From NCBI RefSeq assembly GCF_004664715.2, contig NC_051083.1, forward strand, positions 95,323,920-95,387,919: a stretch of 64,000 nucleotides of DNA. The letters run 5' to 3'. Source of the DNA: Peromyscus leucopus. Taxonomy: Eukaryota > Chordata > Mammalia > Rodentia > Cricetidae. Under the pieces are notes generated by a model that saw nothing but the letters and a program-made list of their open reading frames with translations, was not told the DNA's origin and searched no databases. Position numbers and translations under genes: made by a program. Positions 12,089 through 23,726 of the stretch are shown one piece after another. Numbering within the stretch: position 1 is the stretch's first letter; each line of letters starts with the position of its first letter.

Positions 12089-12829
12089 GCAAACTATTTC
12101 TATAGATGCAAATTATTTAAAAAACATGTACTAATTCTGTGGGACAAAGTAACTCACTGGTGAGGAAGCTACGTAGTTATCACTTCAGCAACATACTCAA
12201 AGTCAACATCACCAACAGTGGGATGGTCAACACTGTGTGTCTCCTGGATAAAGTGCACAAAAAGACTACATCACTCCTGGAATTATGTGGCTAAAGATGA
12301 ATAAAATAAACCATGAGAATATTGGGCAAAGCCAGGTAGAGGGCAAATTTACCAATAACTGACCAGAATTCTTCAAAAACTATTAAGGTGAAGAAAGAGA
12401 AGTCTGAGAAGTTGTTACACCAAAGAAACCCTAAGAAATATACAACCAACTACAATATGGAAACCTATAGTGCAAACTGACATGGGAAGAATTGCATTAT
12501 AATTGTATTGTATTAAGACAATTGATAAAATTAAAATATGGGCAGTAATTTAAATAACACATTGTATAAATGTTATATTGTCTGATTTGGATCATTGTAC
12601 TGTAATGAAGTATAAAAATGTCCCTGGCTTTAGAAAACACATGCAAAAGAATTTAAAGGTGAAAGGACAATGTCTGTCACTTACCTTTAAATGACTCCAA
12701 ATGTATAATATATAGGCAAAAGAGCAAACTGTAAGCAAGTGCTAAATCTGAGCAGACTATGTGCAAGTCCCCTGAAACATTCTTGAGGGTTCTTCCATAA
12801 AATTGAATTCATGCCCAAATTAAAACTCA

Positions 12830-12833
<4 letters not shown>

Positions 12834-12884
<51 letters not shown>
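12834..12884 (+). repeat. (CA)n microsatellite
   Basis: About 25 CA units, nearly perfect. Confidence 0.97.
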
Positions 12885-12885
<1 letters not shown>

Positions 12886-13589
12886 CAAAAAGAGAAGGTG
12901 TGATGCACAACCCCCTATGTTGGCTTATCTCTTTATTCACACACTTATATTTTATCAGCTTCCATAGTTTGGGCCATTTTGTCTCTTTATTTTGAGTATA
13001 ATTTTTAGGATTAGCATCTCAGGTCATAAAATCACTGTGAAATGGGCTATTTCAGCTGCCTTTGGTCCTCTTGGATTTATCTCTGATTATTTTCCCTTCA
13101 TTCCAGGCACCAAAATCCTATGTAAGGGAAAAAAACACATCATGATAGTTCCTCTTAATCCTTAGGAAACCCCTTGTTCCCCATGGGCCACACCCCTTGT
13201 TTCCTTTCTTTCCTCACTTGTACTGTGGTCTGCAGGCAGTTGGTCCTCATTCAGATCTGTTGGCATGATTTACCTGCTTTGTAAATATGGAGAAATTTAC
13301 TGTTAGTAGCATTTGAAGGAACCAAAGACAGTATCCACAAATCTTTCATGGACTCCAATCCAAGTTCAAGGAGGAGACAAAAATTTAAATGGCTTAGAAG
13401 AGATCATGCCTGACTTATTTATAGGCTGCTTCCTTGAGTAAACCATCCAAGGACACTTTGAACATAACCAGTGGAGTTAGGAAAACACCATATTTCAAAC
13501 ACTAATTATCAGGTGAATCATCAAGGTCTGAAAAATGGGCATATTGATGATTATGGTATACTTAATTGATAATTATCTTAATAGGCATC

Positions 13590-13745
13590 ATTTTATAAAG
13601 AAGTTATGAGCCAGGAATATGCAAGATGCATTTTGTGCATTGTCTCTTAATTCTCTTCCTGATATAGGAGGGAAGGCAGTAAAAAGCAGACAAACATTTT
13701 GCAAATAGGGACATGAAGGCTCAGGGAGTTTGGGTGATAGGCGCA
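13590..13745 (-). repeat. MIR-like old SINE
   Basis: 'gtgcattgtctcttaattct' then 'aaatagggacatgaaggctc' corresponds to the reverse of a MIR core. Weak. Confidence 0.45.
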
Positions 13746-13960
13746 AATTAATAAAGCTCCTTCTTTGATTCAGATTCAGTGTTTTCCACTTTCCTACCTT
13801 TGCCATTGTGTCACAGAATCATACCAAGCTAGTAATAACAAATCTGCCCTTCTCCTGTACAGGTTTTCTAAGGTTGCCTCATTCTGGATGGTCACTGTTA
13901 ATTACTTAGAAGAAAGTATTGGTTTGAATAGGAATGAATAGAAATGAGGGTTTCTCGTAC

Positions 13961-14050
13961 CATTTCAAACACATCACTTGCACTTGATTTGATAGACTTA
14001 ATGTCCCCAAAATCTCCAGGAGGGAACTTCTTCAGCCACACCCAGTCACC
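13961..14050 (-). CDS. Gucy2f: Gucy2f exon 8, kinase-homology domain N-lobe
   Basis: This exon encodes residues 569-598: GDWVWLKKFPPGDFGDIKSI then KSSASDVFEM. W-x-W-L-K-K stands where protein kinases have the ATP-anchoring VAIK strand. The acceptor TTCTTTCCAG (AG at 14052-14051) is good and the donor is GTACGA at 13960-13955. It is 90 bases long, phase 0 at both ends. Confidence 0.94.
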
Positions 14051-14599
14051 CTGGAAAGAAAAGGGATAGAACACTGATAAGATTCAGTTGTCGGCAGCTA
14101 GAGCAATGTGCCTTCCACATAAAAGCCTTAGAGTAAAATTACCACTACAAGTCGATTTTGTTTTCTCCTCCCCACCCTCTACACCAAAGAAATTCCACAT
14201 TCCGGGTTAAAATGAACTCATACAAAGTAGCTAAAGTTAAAAGTGTCAAGGCACTCAGAGCAGGGGAATAACCCACATGTATGCAGATCCCAGGAAATAC
14301 AAGGATAGCACTCGGAAATGTCTTCCTTAACTAACTGCAGAAAGTTGCTAGGTCATTTCACTTAGTCATAGCTAAGTGATGTGGGACTGGGCTCACGTCG
14401 ATTAATGGTGATGGCTGGTGATTGCAATTCCCACTGCCTTGAGGCATCTGTAGTGGGAAACGCAAGGCAGGAGATGGAGTGCCACAAATGTCTGCAGCAT
14501 TTACCTTAACTCATTTTTCTCTTGTGTGACAGACAGGCCATGGGGTCAAGGTGGGGGCTCTCTTACACATTCATCGTAAATTGACTGATTTAAACGTAG

Positions 14600-14800
14600 A
14601 TTAAACATTTTTAATTTTGATTCATATGTGTACTGCTACAGTAACAAGTCATCTAGACCCTTTCCAAAGTCTCTTTCCAACTTTTGCCATTCATAATAAT
14701 TTTATTTTTTTAGTTGAAGTGTTTGTACGTCTAATGGGATAATTTGATGCATGTATACAATGTGTAAAGATCAAATCTGAGTAATTAAAATTGATTCTTA
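14600..14800 (-). mobile_element. old L1 fragment
   Basis: 'ttgatgcatgtatacaatgt' then 'gtaaagatcaaatctgagta' resembles an old L1 3' region. Family is not assigned. Confidence 0.45.
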
Positions 14801-15720
14801 ACTTTTGCAACACAAAAGTACAATTTTTAAGGTCACTGTCAATTCAAACTCAATTATTTTGTTGTCTTTCTTCACTTTTGCTGCCAGTACCTGATAATTT
14901 TCTTCTGCATGCATAGCCTCAAGGAGTCATCAGTCATCAAGCCCTACTTAGTTCTGTCCAACCAAAATTTTTTTAAAAGCAATATAAATATAGATTCCTT
15001 TTCCTCTGTGATAATGATAATGTCTTACACTGTGCTCCCTAGTCTTCGAAGTGCCTGCACATCTATTACCTATAGCCTGGAGAGTCCATTTCAGGCTGCA
15101 CCTACTTGTCATCAAGGAGAGATAATAAAGCAGAGAGCTCTGTGCAATCAAATTGTGAAAATAGGAATGTGTAACCACTCTCTTATTAAGGAATATACCC
15201 AGCTGTAGCTGTTCATCTGGAAAGCTGCTAGAGGCAAAGGCTAATGGTAGCTGCCGGCATCACAGTAACTCTCCTGCATTTTGTATTACAAAGCATCTCC
15301 TAGCCAAGGAGTTCAAAGTCTCTCAACTAGGGAATGACTCTAGATTTGTCCAGAGCTGGACAAATCTGTGAGAGCCAAGCTCATTGCCCACAAAGCTCAG
15401 AAAGGCAATGTGGCATGAGTTGGTGCCTGCAGCAGAACAGACAAAGTGGGACCCTGGACCAGCTGAGTTCCACAGAACACCTAGAGAATCACAAAGTGCA
15501 GAGTTGGGACCTGTAGTCTGGATGTTATCAAGTCCTCTCCGTAATTCTGAACTATGTTCAAGTTTGCAACCTAAAGCCCAGCCTTTCCCCTGGCCTTATC
15601 TCTGTGATGCTTCCTTCATTCATGGCCTCTCCATTTGCCTCACACTAAGCTTCTCTTATCAAATTCTGCTCCCAGGCAGGGATCTAAAACTCATTCAGAG
15701 AAGTCAAGAGAACTGCTGTG

Positions 15721-15779
15721 TGGTGGTGGTGGTGGTGGTGGTGGTGGTGGTGGTGGTGGTGGTGGTGGTGGTGGTGGTG
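15721..15779 (+). repeat. (TGG)n expansion inside a B1
   Basis: About 20 perfect TGG units sit exactly where a B1 has its short 'ggtggtggt' stretch. The open frames reading poly-Trp or poly-Val here are artefacts. Confidence 0.97.
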
Positions 15780-15915
15780 CACGGCTTTAATCCCAGCACT
15801 TGTGAGGCAGAGGAAGGCAGATCTCTGTGAGTTCACAGCCAGCCTGAGCTACAGAGTGAGATCCTGGCCAGGCTCCACAGCTACACAGAAAAACGCTGTC
15901 TCCAAACAAACAAAA
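15779..15915 (+). mobile_element. B1 SINE (head replaced by TGG expansion)
   Basis: 'gctttaatcccagcacttgt', 'ctgtgagttcacagccagcc', tail 'ctgtctccaaacaaacaaaa'. Confidence 0.9.
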
Positions 15916-17578
15916 GTCAAGAGGATCTGCCACAAGCTTAATTATTTTATATCTCAAAGGATTTTGCCCTTTACAGCCATCAAAGGTTAAGCCTTAAGAT
16001 GATAGAACAAAACTCTAACTGGAATTTTTGTATAATGCACACTAATGTTTTTTTTGTTTTTGTTTTTTTAAAAGCCTCCTCAGCCCCTTGGCAACTGTCA
16101 CTTGGCCCTCAGTAACTACCAGCTGCTATAGCACCTTAGTGCTAATTAGATAATGATGTTTTCCCTCAGGTGGAAAAAGAAGCCCTAATTCTTTGAGTAT
16201 ATAAGTGTGCACTTTGTTTTTGGGCAGCAACCTTGGGTACATAAATGCACGCACATTTTACAAGCATGCATGTTCCACACTCACATTTGCTCACCCGCAC
16301 CCTGGTCACAAAGGAGCACATCCCACTGGTAGTGTGTACATTCTGTATATCACCAAGGTCTCCCTGCCAAGGGAAGCCTCTTTTAGGAGGTATAGAGTCT
16401 GACTATCAGGGTGGGAGAAACAAACTGGACTTAGGGGCCCATGATAGGAGAAAGAGGCAACCTCAAGGAATTTCTGAAGCAAAATAATGACTGAATAATA
16501 TGCATAATCAGTAATGATGGTATAGAGATAGATGTGAGGCTTGACACCCTACCCATTCCAAAACTAGACCCAGAAACCAGAATGTCTGCATCTCCTTCTG
16601 TACAACTCACATTTAAGTTAGAACATATTGTCACTGCGAACAGAACCCTCATAGATGTGATGCCCTCATATGGTGTACAATCTGAACATCAGTTAATTAC
16701 TAACAGCTCTGTCTGTCTTACAGGTCATACATGATACCTTCTTAAATGGAGTTAGCTCCATCAGAGACATAGGTTGTTGACCTTCTATTTGGATTATTTA
16801 CTGCCAGAGTAGCTAAGAACAGTTTTCCTGTCAAATCACTAAATTTGAGGTCAGGAAAGGGTCTTACATACACATAACTCAATCTCATACCTCCATAAAG
16901 AACCCAGAACAATAACAGCACCAATATCTTCCAGTGCCCACTTTGTTCCTCTTTTCCCTACCAGGCTCCCCATGTTTGGAGTATTTGATTTGCTTACATT
17001 TTGGTTCTCACACAATCCGTAAGCAGATTTATATTGCATCTGTGTGCATCCTTGTTCATGAAAAATGAGGGGAAAGGAGGAAATGGGGAGGTTTTCACAT
17101 GGACTAAATAGCTTTTGTTTGGGACTTTTAAAACAGATTGATAAAATATTTCACTTATCACTTACTTTTTAATTAAGAGAAAGAACCATTAAGTTCAATT
17201 CATGGAAGTTTTTTGAACTAATTTAAAGTCTATCTGTTTTGCACTAAGGCCATTGTGAATTAACTAAAATAAGAGAACAGATCCTAAACACAACTCTTCT
17301 TCAAGCTCAAGGGTAGCCTTAGCAGATCCACTTAATCAGTCTTCTCTTCAGCTTTCCCGCCTTTAGAGCAAGGTACCAGATGAGTTCTCCAGGATTTGTT
17401 ACTTTAATGATCTATAGCTCCATGATGAGAGACAATGGCTGACGGAAGGGAGAGGGGTAGAGGGAGCTCAGTGTTATAGGAAGGAAGAAAAAGAAAAGGT
17501 TCTGAGCATGGTAAATGAGTGCATGGAGAAAGAAGACTCGAGGAGCAACACATGGGGAGAGGCTAAGAGTTAGAAGGT

Positions 17579-18076
17579 TGTAGCAGGAATCTTAACAGTT
17601 TTTATTAATAAAAATCAAACCTTAGGCCAGTTATTGGGGTGAACTCTAGGAGATCAGAGAGACAGAACAAGCCACAGCTAACCTCACCTGGCCAACTTCT
17701 CAGCTGATCCTGTTTTCTCAGACTGGAAGCCTCTGTGTCCTCATATCTGAATGGCTCTCAGCTGAACTGCTGCTCGAAAGCCTGAATGCTTAACCAGCCA
17801 AATGCTTCTAGTTCCTGGTCCTCATGCCTTATATACCTTTCTGCTTTCTGCCACCACTCCCTGGGATTAAAGGCTCACTTCTTGGAATTAAAGGTGTGAG
17901 TCACCATGCTTAGCTGTATCTTGTATGCTTGCCTAGCTCTGCCTCCCAAGTGCTGGGATTAAAGGTGTGTGCTACCACTGCCTATCCTCTATGTTTAATA
18001 TTGTATCTGTTCTGTCTCTGACCCCAGATAAGTTTATTAGGGTGCACAATATTTGGGGGAACACAATACCACCACA
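17579..18076 (-). mobile_element. solo LTR-like element, copy 1 (with B1-like blocks)
   Basis: Read on the minus strand it begins TGTGGTGGTATTGTG and ends TGCTACA, so it has TG..CA ends. It is flanked by perfect 6-bp direct repeats GAAGGT (17573-17578 and 18077-18082). A TATA-like GGTATATAAGG lies at 17827-17837. Two B1-like blocks, both with 'gggattaaagg' on the plus strand, occupy about 17860-17978. Six-base duplication and TG..CA ends are typical of class II (ERVK) LTRs. No internal viral genes are present. Confidence 0.8.
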
Positions 18077-18429
18077 GAAGGTGCCCAAAAAGGAAGCAGA
18101 AGATGAACTCGGGGACATCTCCTGGATTTGGGTCAGGATCACATTGCTTCCTACCTCATCTCTCCAGAACCCCAGACTCCGGTTATTAGAGCAGATCATG
18201 ACAAATGCCTAACAGCATCTGCTGTCGCTGCTGTCTCCCACGCTGGTCAGCTCACCTGGCTCTGTTTTCTATATTCAAAGAATATAGAAAATATCTGTGA
18301 AAGGTTACACATCTGTACATGAATCAGAGTATGACTATTGTGTCGCTCAATACAATGTGTGGGACCCCCTAGATAAAAAGCCTGTCTTTGGCTATTGACC
18401 ATCTACAAGCCTATTATGTGGAAATTCCA

Positions 18430-18840
18430 GGAATCCCAGGTACAGTTCTCCCATTTGGTTGGTTGGTTGGTTGGGATTGTTTGTTTCTTTGACTTTGCAC
18501 GTGCGTGCAGTAGCAGTAGTACTAATTCATGTGTGGGAAGTTCATGTGCACTTGTGTTCATGTGCATGTGGCAGCCAGAGGTTGAAGTTGGTTATCTTTC
18601 TCAATTGCTCTCTGCCTTATGTTTTGTGACAGGTCTCTTACTAAATCTGGAGACTGAAGACTAAACTAGCTGGCCAGAAAGCCCCAGGACTCTGCCTATC
18701 TCCAACTCCTGATTGGCAGGATTATAAACACACACTGTTGTACTCAGGTTTTTTTAATGGGTTCCAGCAGATTAAACAAAGGTCTTTGTGCTTCTGTGGA
18801 AAACAGTTTACTGACTGAGCATTCTTCCCAGTAAAGGGTT
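18430..18840 (-). mobile_element. old rodent SINE-type repeat (B4/RSINE-like)
   Basis: A TTGG run, then 'catgtggcagccagaggttg', 'gtgacaggtctcttactaaa' and 'ctccaactcctgattggcag' follow a rodent B4-type layout, strongly diverged. Confidence 0.5.
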
Positions 18841-18869
18841 ATCATTATGCAGCTCTAACTTGTTTAGTA

Positions 18870-18963
18870 ACTACTATGTAGTTCAGGCTGTACTCCTGTA
18901 ACAATCCTCCTGCCCTAGTCTCCCAAATGCTAGGATTACAAGTATGTATCACCATGCTTGGCT
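18870..18963 (-). mobile_element. old B1-related fragment
   Basis: 'ctatgtagttcaggctgtac', 'atcctcctgccctagtctcc' and 'aatgctaggattacaagtat'. Confidence 0.7.
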
Positions 18964-19068
18964 ACAGTAACATGGATTATGGAAAACTGACTTGTTTGCA
19001 ACAGAATCTACTGGATGCAGAAACCTCAAAAACTTCCAATAGAGGACCATTTGAGCAAGCTGCTGAAT

Positions 19069-19236
19069 TTTTTTTTTTGTTTGTTTGTTTTTGGAGACAG
19101 GGTTTCTCTGTGTAGCTTTGGAGCCTGTCCTGGAACTCACTCTGTAGCCAAAGCTGGCCTCGAACTCACAGAGATCCGCCTGGCTCTGCCTCCCGAGCGC
19201 TGGGATTAAAGGCGTGCGCCGCCACCGCCGGGCGAA
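19069..19236 (-). mobile_element. B1 SINE, young cricetid type
   Basis: Complete and close to consensus: 'gagacagggtttctctgtgt', 'tttggagcctgtcctggaac', 'gctgggattaaaggcgtgcg', ending CCGCCGGGC. Confidence 0.97.
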
Positions 19237-19398
19237 CTTTTTGTTTTTAATCTACTGATTCAATTGACTTACACTCTATCTTAGATATCTCTTTAACCTC
19301 AGCCAGGGAGTTTTGTAGACTGTCTTTCTTCCTTTACACCTTAATCTCAGCCTAATATTTACTTCACTATATGGTATTATTGTTATTAACACCCTCCT

Positions 19399-19591
19399 GG
19401 GGCTGGAGAGATCACTCAGGAGTTAAGAGCACTAGCTACTCTTCCAGAGGACCTGGGTTCAATTCCCAGCACCCCTGTGGCAGCTTACAACTGTCTGTAA
19501 CTCCAGTGCCAGAAGATCCAACACCCATTTCTGGTCTGTGTATATACACACAGGTGGTGTAGATATAAATGTAGGCAAAACAGCCACACGC

Positions 19592-19592
<1 letters not shown>
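19399..19592 (+). mobile_element. B3 SINE
   Basis: 'ggggctggagagatcactca', 'ccagaggacctgggttcaat', 'ctgtaactccagtgccagaa'. Its 3' end runs into the GATA microsatellite. Confidence 0.9.

Positions 19593-19646
<54 letters not shown>
19593..19646 (+). repeat. (GATA)n microsatellite
   Basis: About 13 TAGA units, at the tail of the B3 SINE. Confidence 0.97.
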
Positions 19647-19647
<1 letters not shown>

Positions 19648-20502
19648 ATGTCTTTTTTTTTAAAAAAAAAAAAAGAGCATACTCCTTTTGTGAAGATAAA
19701 GATCCCCCCCCATGAATTGACTGACCAGCAGTCATTTATGGAAAGTTATATAATCAGCTTCATGTTCAACTTCCAAAACAAGAAAATATCTGACAAAATC
19801 TTCAAGGGCAGTAACAGGCTTTTATTTTTCTTTCTCGATTCTACACTGTAAACTTTCAACCCACCAATAAAGTATACCATGATTGAACACATTAATTTGT
19901 CCACTGAATCAAAGAATCATAGCAGAGCCATGCCAGATGTGGCCTTGGAGGCTTCTCTCTCTAGAAATTACCAAACCTGGCTGCACATATCTAAAAGTAT
20001 ATCAATTGGCTTAAAACATACATCAATACCTGGTTGCAGGTCCCTACCAACTGAATACCAACAAGAATCAACTGGTAAGAATGGGAGTTTGAACATGGCT
20101 CTTTTTTCATTTTAAGTTTCAGAGGGCAATTTTAATGCATCCCTGGGATTAAGAACTCACTTCAATTTCTAATTTGGTAAATGAAAAGTGAAGGTTATTG
20201 ATACTTCCTTCAGAATGTTGTTGGTGTATTGCGACTGTAAAGACCTAAGTTCACACTGTTTGACATTCCAAAGCTATTGGATCACTTCTGCCTTTAGTTT
20301 TTCATAGAGGAGATTCTTCAAAATCTCAAGCTCACATTTGAAACAAATCCCCTCATTGATTAGATTAAATCACAGTAAAATCCAGAGGTTTCCTGCTTCA
20401 AATTAAGATAAAACTCTCACCCTCAGGTATACAGAAAGACCATGTGTGATGCTAATTTGGTGTGTAGTCATAGGCAATCCACTTGTGAAACTGGACAATT
20501 CA

Positions 20503-20575
20503 TATGTGTGTGTGTGTATATTATATATATATATATGTATGTATATGTTTATGTATTTATTATGTATATATATAA
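20503..20575 (+). repeat. mixed (TG)n/(TA)n repeat
   Basis: 'tatgtgtgtgtgtgta' followed by TA-rich 'tatatatatatatgtatgta' stretches. Confidence 0.9.
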
Positions 20576-20790
20576 ACAAGAATTTATTTATCACAGTTCT
20601 AGAGGCTGGAAAGTTCAAGGTCAAGGGATAGTAGATTCAGTTGTTGAGTGAGAATTGCTGTTTATGTCCAAGATGGTGTTTTCACATCCTTTGAAGTGGA
20701 GAAATATTGTGTTGTCCCATGGTGGAAGGCAGAAGGGCAAGCAGGCCAAATGCTGTACAAAGTTTTGTTTATAAGGATTTTACTCACATT
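20576..20790 (-). mobile_element. MaLR LTR fragment (MLT1/MST type)
   Basis: 'agaatttatttatcacagtt', 'ctagaggctggaaagttcaa' and 'tggtggaaggcagaag' match the reverse of the 3' half of MLT1/MST LTRs. Only part remains. Confidence 0.65.
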
Positions 20791-20879
20791 GATTGAATCA
20801 CTTTTTAAACTCTCATCTCTTTTTATTGACACATATTCATTGAACACAATGATAAGTTTCATAAAGACAAGTTCTTTCA

Positions 20880-21090
20880 AGAATATTCTGTACTTTAACC
20901 ACAGTCATGCCCTCATATCCTCCTTCTCTCCCTGCCACTAATCTCCTCCCTTCCCCCGAGTCTTCTACACTCATGTCATATACCTCTATATATGTTTATA
21001 CATTTCTAAAAGTTCTAGGATCCATAAATGAGAGAAAACACATGATATTTGTCTGAGTCTCACTTTTTCACTTAATATCTCAGGCTATTA
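20880..21090 (-). mobile_element. old L1 fragment
   Basis: 'ggatccataaatgagagaaa', 'acacatgatatttgtctgag' matches a known rodent/mammalian L1 antisense 3' stretch. Confidence 0.55.
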
Positions 21091-21307
21091 CAAATGTCAT
21101 GATATTGGTCACTAAATTTTAACACCTAAAGTTTGGAGGTAACATGTTATTTATTTGATGGAGGAGAATATTCTTAGAAAATCCATTGCAGTAAACAATC
21201 TGAATTCTTCCCTGTTTTAGACTTCTTTTACAGTTCCTATTGAAGGTGAGCGTGTCTGCTGCTCTCAGGAGTGTCTCCAAACACAACAAGGGAAGCACAC
21301 TGGGAAA

Positions 21308-21353
21308 GCCTCACTTAGGAGGGACAGAAGGCCTCACTTAGGAGGGACAGAAG
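21308..21353 (+). repeat. perfect tandem duplication of 23 bp
   Basis: The unit starting GCCTCACTTAGGAGGG occurs at 21308-21330 and again at 21331-21353 with no difference. Confidence 0.95.
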
Positions 21354-22007
21354 GATGCTCTAGTTTCCCTTTACCCCCTGCTTAATGTTTTCCTCCTGAG
21401 AAGAAACAGCTCATCTCTACAAGTGATGTAAGATTTGTTCTGGTTGCCAAATCTTAATATCTAAGAACAATGGGGAGGAGGTGACCTCGTAAATCTTGAA
21501 AGACAGAAACTTCAAAGGGATATTTCTATTTTATAAAACCGAAAGTAACCTGTTATTCCCAAAGATAGTACAGGTGAATAAAAAGAAAATTTTTAAAGTT
21601 TCAATGTCACCAGAAGGTTACAAGTGTAGGAAAAGCAACTAGACTTTGAAGATTCCCTCCAAACTTCACCCCACATATCTGTATCTCTAGACATCTCACA
21701 CCAAACAAGTAACTCAGGCAGTCATTTCTTCTATTACATATAGTGTTGTGGGATGACTGGCCCATTTAACTATGTGGGTCTCAGGTCTTTTCCCCACAAA
21801 CCTAATAAATGCATTGAGTTGAAGTAGCAATGAAGTTTCAAGTAGAAGATCAGTTGCTGGGGAAAATCACTGTCAAAAACATCAGTCAAGAAAGCTTGTA
21901 AATAGACACAGACAGGAAGACTTGGGGGAAAACAACTGACTCTTCAATGACAGCGTTGCTTTAAAAGCCTAGGAGGCTGCAGAGTGAAGACCTTTTACAT
22001 GTCTTAC

Positions 22008-22139
22008 CTCGTAGATTGCTATGTTGGAGTTCTCATAAGTAGCTGGAGTTAGACTGCCTGAAGAAAAGGACAGCCTTGGGGACCTCCCACTTTGAACTTC
22101 TGAGATAATCTGGAAGCTTACACTGGCACGACTTCCTCT
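22008..22139 (-). CDS. Gucy2f: Gucy2f exon 7, Ser-rich juxtamembrane / early kinase-homology segment
   Basis: This exon encodes residues 525-568: RGSRASVSFQIISEVQSGRS, then PRLSFSSGSLTPATYENSNI and AIYE. The run of serines and threonines after the membrane span is the region phosphorylated in related membrane cyclases (family knowledge; not shown here). The acceptor CTTTCACAG has its AG at 22141-22140; the donor is GTAAGA at 22007-22002. Both ends fall on codon boundaries and the length is 132 bases, so skipping it would keep frame. Confidence 0.95.
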
Positions 22140-22329
22140 CTGTGAAAGGATTAGGGGGAAAAAGGTTATAAACAACATTGTCATTATTTAAAACCAATTC
22201 ATTATAACCATTCAGAACACTTTTTAGGCTATGGTTGAAAACTGACTTAAATTCTACATACCACCAAGGAACGGTTAACATTGCCAAGTATTTTTTTCTC
22301 CAAGATAACTTGCTTTTTTAAAATTAAAA

Positions 22330-22465
22330 TATAATTACATCATTTTCCTCCTTCCCATTCTTCCCTCCATCCCTTCCTTTGTATCCCCAATTGCTCTTTC
22401 TCAAATCCATGGCTTCTGTTCTTTAGTTGTTGTTACATATATATTTGTGGATGTGAATTCCTAAA
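22330..22465 (-). mobile_element. rodent L1 3' UTR fragment
   Basis: Pyrimidine-rich 'tcctccttcccattcttccc' and 'caaatccatggcttctgttc' resemble an antisense L1 3' UTR. Confidence 0.5.
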
Positions 22466-22504
22466 GGTAAAAATACAACCTCCTCAGTCCCTATAATGTT
22501 ACTT

Positions 22505-22605
22505 GTTTGTTTTAGACTGGGTCTCATTGTATGGTTTATAATGCATAATCTCCTGCATCAGCCTGTCAAGTACTGGGATTACAGGTACGCAACACACCAC
22601 CCCTG
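22505..22605 (-). mobile_element. old B1-related fragment
   Basis: 'agactgggtctcattgtatg' and 'tcaagtactgggattacagg'. Confidence 0.6.
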
Positions 22606-23309
22606 GATCCCAGAGAGAATTTGAGGCAAGAAAGAATACCTGTCACTAATTTAACCTGGAATCCTCATTTTACAGACATGAAATTTAGACCCAAATGGTG
22701 AAATATTTTCCAAATATCATCTTGTCAATCATTTAGTTATGAGAAATGTGGTTATAGAGAAATCAAAACTTTTAAAAATAGAACTAGGGGATAACTTCAG
22801 TCCCTCACTCCCAGTACTGGCTCCATTTTGTTCTGCTCTGCCAACTGGCATTGTTCTTTCTGAAGATGAGATTAACGACAGAAGGCCTCCCACCGAGCAA
22901 TTAAGTTGACACAGAGTAAGTGGGTTATGGGCCCATGATAAGTGTGAGGCTGAAGTAGGCCAGATTCTTTATTCCTTGATTTTACTTAGACACACAGTCT
23001 GAAAGGGGGAGCTGCAAGCTTCCCAGTTGAAGGACAAAATCAAGAGAGTTCTCTACAATCTGTATTAATCTTTACAGATAAGCTCTTATATCTTCAAATA
23101 AGCCAGTAGACTTATTTTATGTGAAGATGGATTAAATCAACAGGTACCTCAATCTTTTTCTCTATAGTTCTTAAAATGTCATTTAAAGGAATTACAATGA
23201 ATAGAAAATAGCAGATATCATTGTTATTATCTAGGCAAGGCCCCCAATAACACCATTTATTCATTTCTTATTAATTACTTTTATTACTAGTTGTCATAGT
23301 AGTGTTTCC

Positions 23310-23420
23310 ATTATTTTGAAACAAAGTCTCACTCTGTAGAACAGGCTGGCCCTAATAACATAATTCTCCTGCCTCTGCCTTCATAGGACCAAGATTGCTG
23401 GCACATACCAACAGAGCTCA
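23310..23420 (-). mobile_element. old B1-related fragment
   Basis: 'gaaacaaagtctcactctgt', 'agaacaggctggccctaata', 'ctcctgcctctgcct'. Confidence 0.6.
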
Positions 23421-23559
23421 GCTTCTCTTCTCTCCTTTTTATAAGGAAGAAAAAGACAGCTCAAGAATACAGGGGTTAAAGAAGGACTTTGGTGTTATAG
23501 TTCCCTGTCCTGCAGTCTTTCTTACCATCATGCTTTCTATCAGTCTTGCTTGCCAATAA

Positions 23560-23726
<167 letters not shown>

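Larger units (their letters stand above)
5522..13960 (-). other. Gucy2f intron 8, 8439 bp
   Basis: AT-rich intron holding a URR1-type DNA transposon, several B1 and B3 SINEs, a 5'-truncated L1 with tail (10742-11195) and GT/CA microsatellites. Stretches 5530-6550, 7180-8090, 9640-10720 and 12090-12830 show no feature I can name. Confidence 0.85.
14051..22007 (-). other. Gucy2f intron 7, 7957 bp
   Basis: Holds a TGG expansion inside a B1, an LTR-like element with 6-bp duplications, B1, B3 and MaLR remains, and a short tandem duplication at 21308-21353. Between 15920 and 17570 and between 19860 and 20500 I see nothing nameable. Confidence 0.85.

Noticed and set aside
15384..15990. Open frames with poly-Val and poly-Trp
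   Set aside because: Translation of the TGG microsatellite and its B1.
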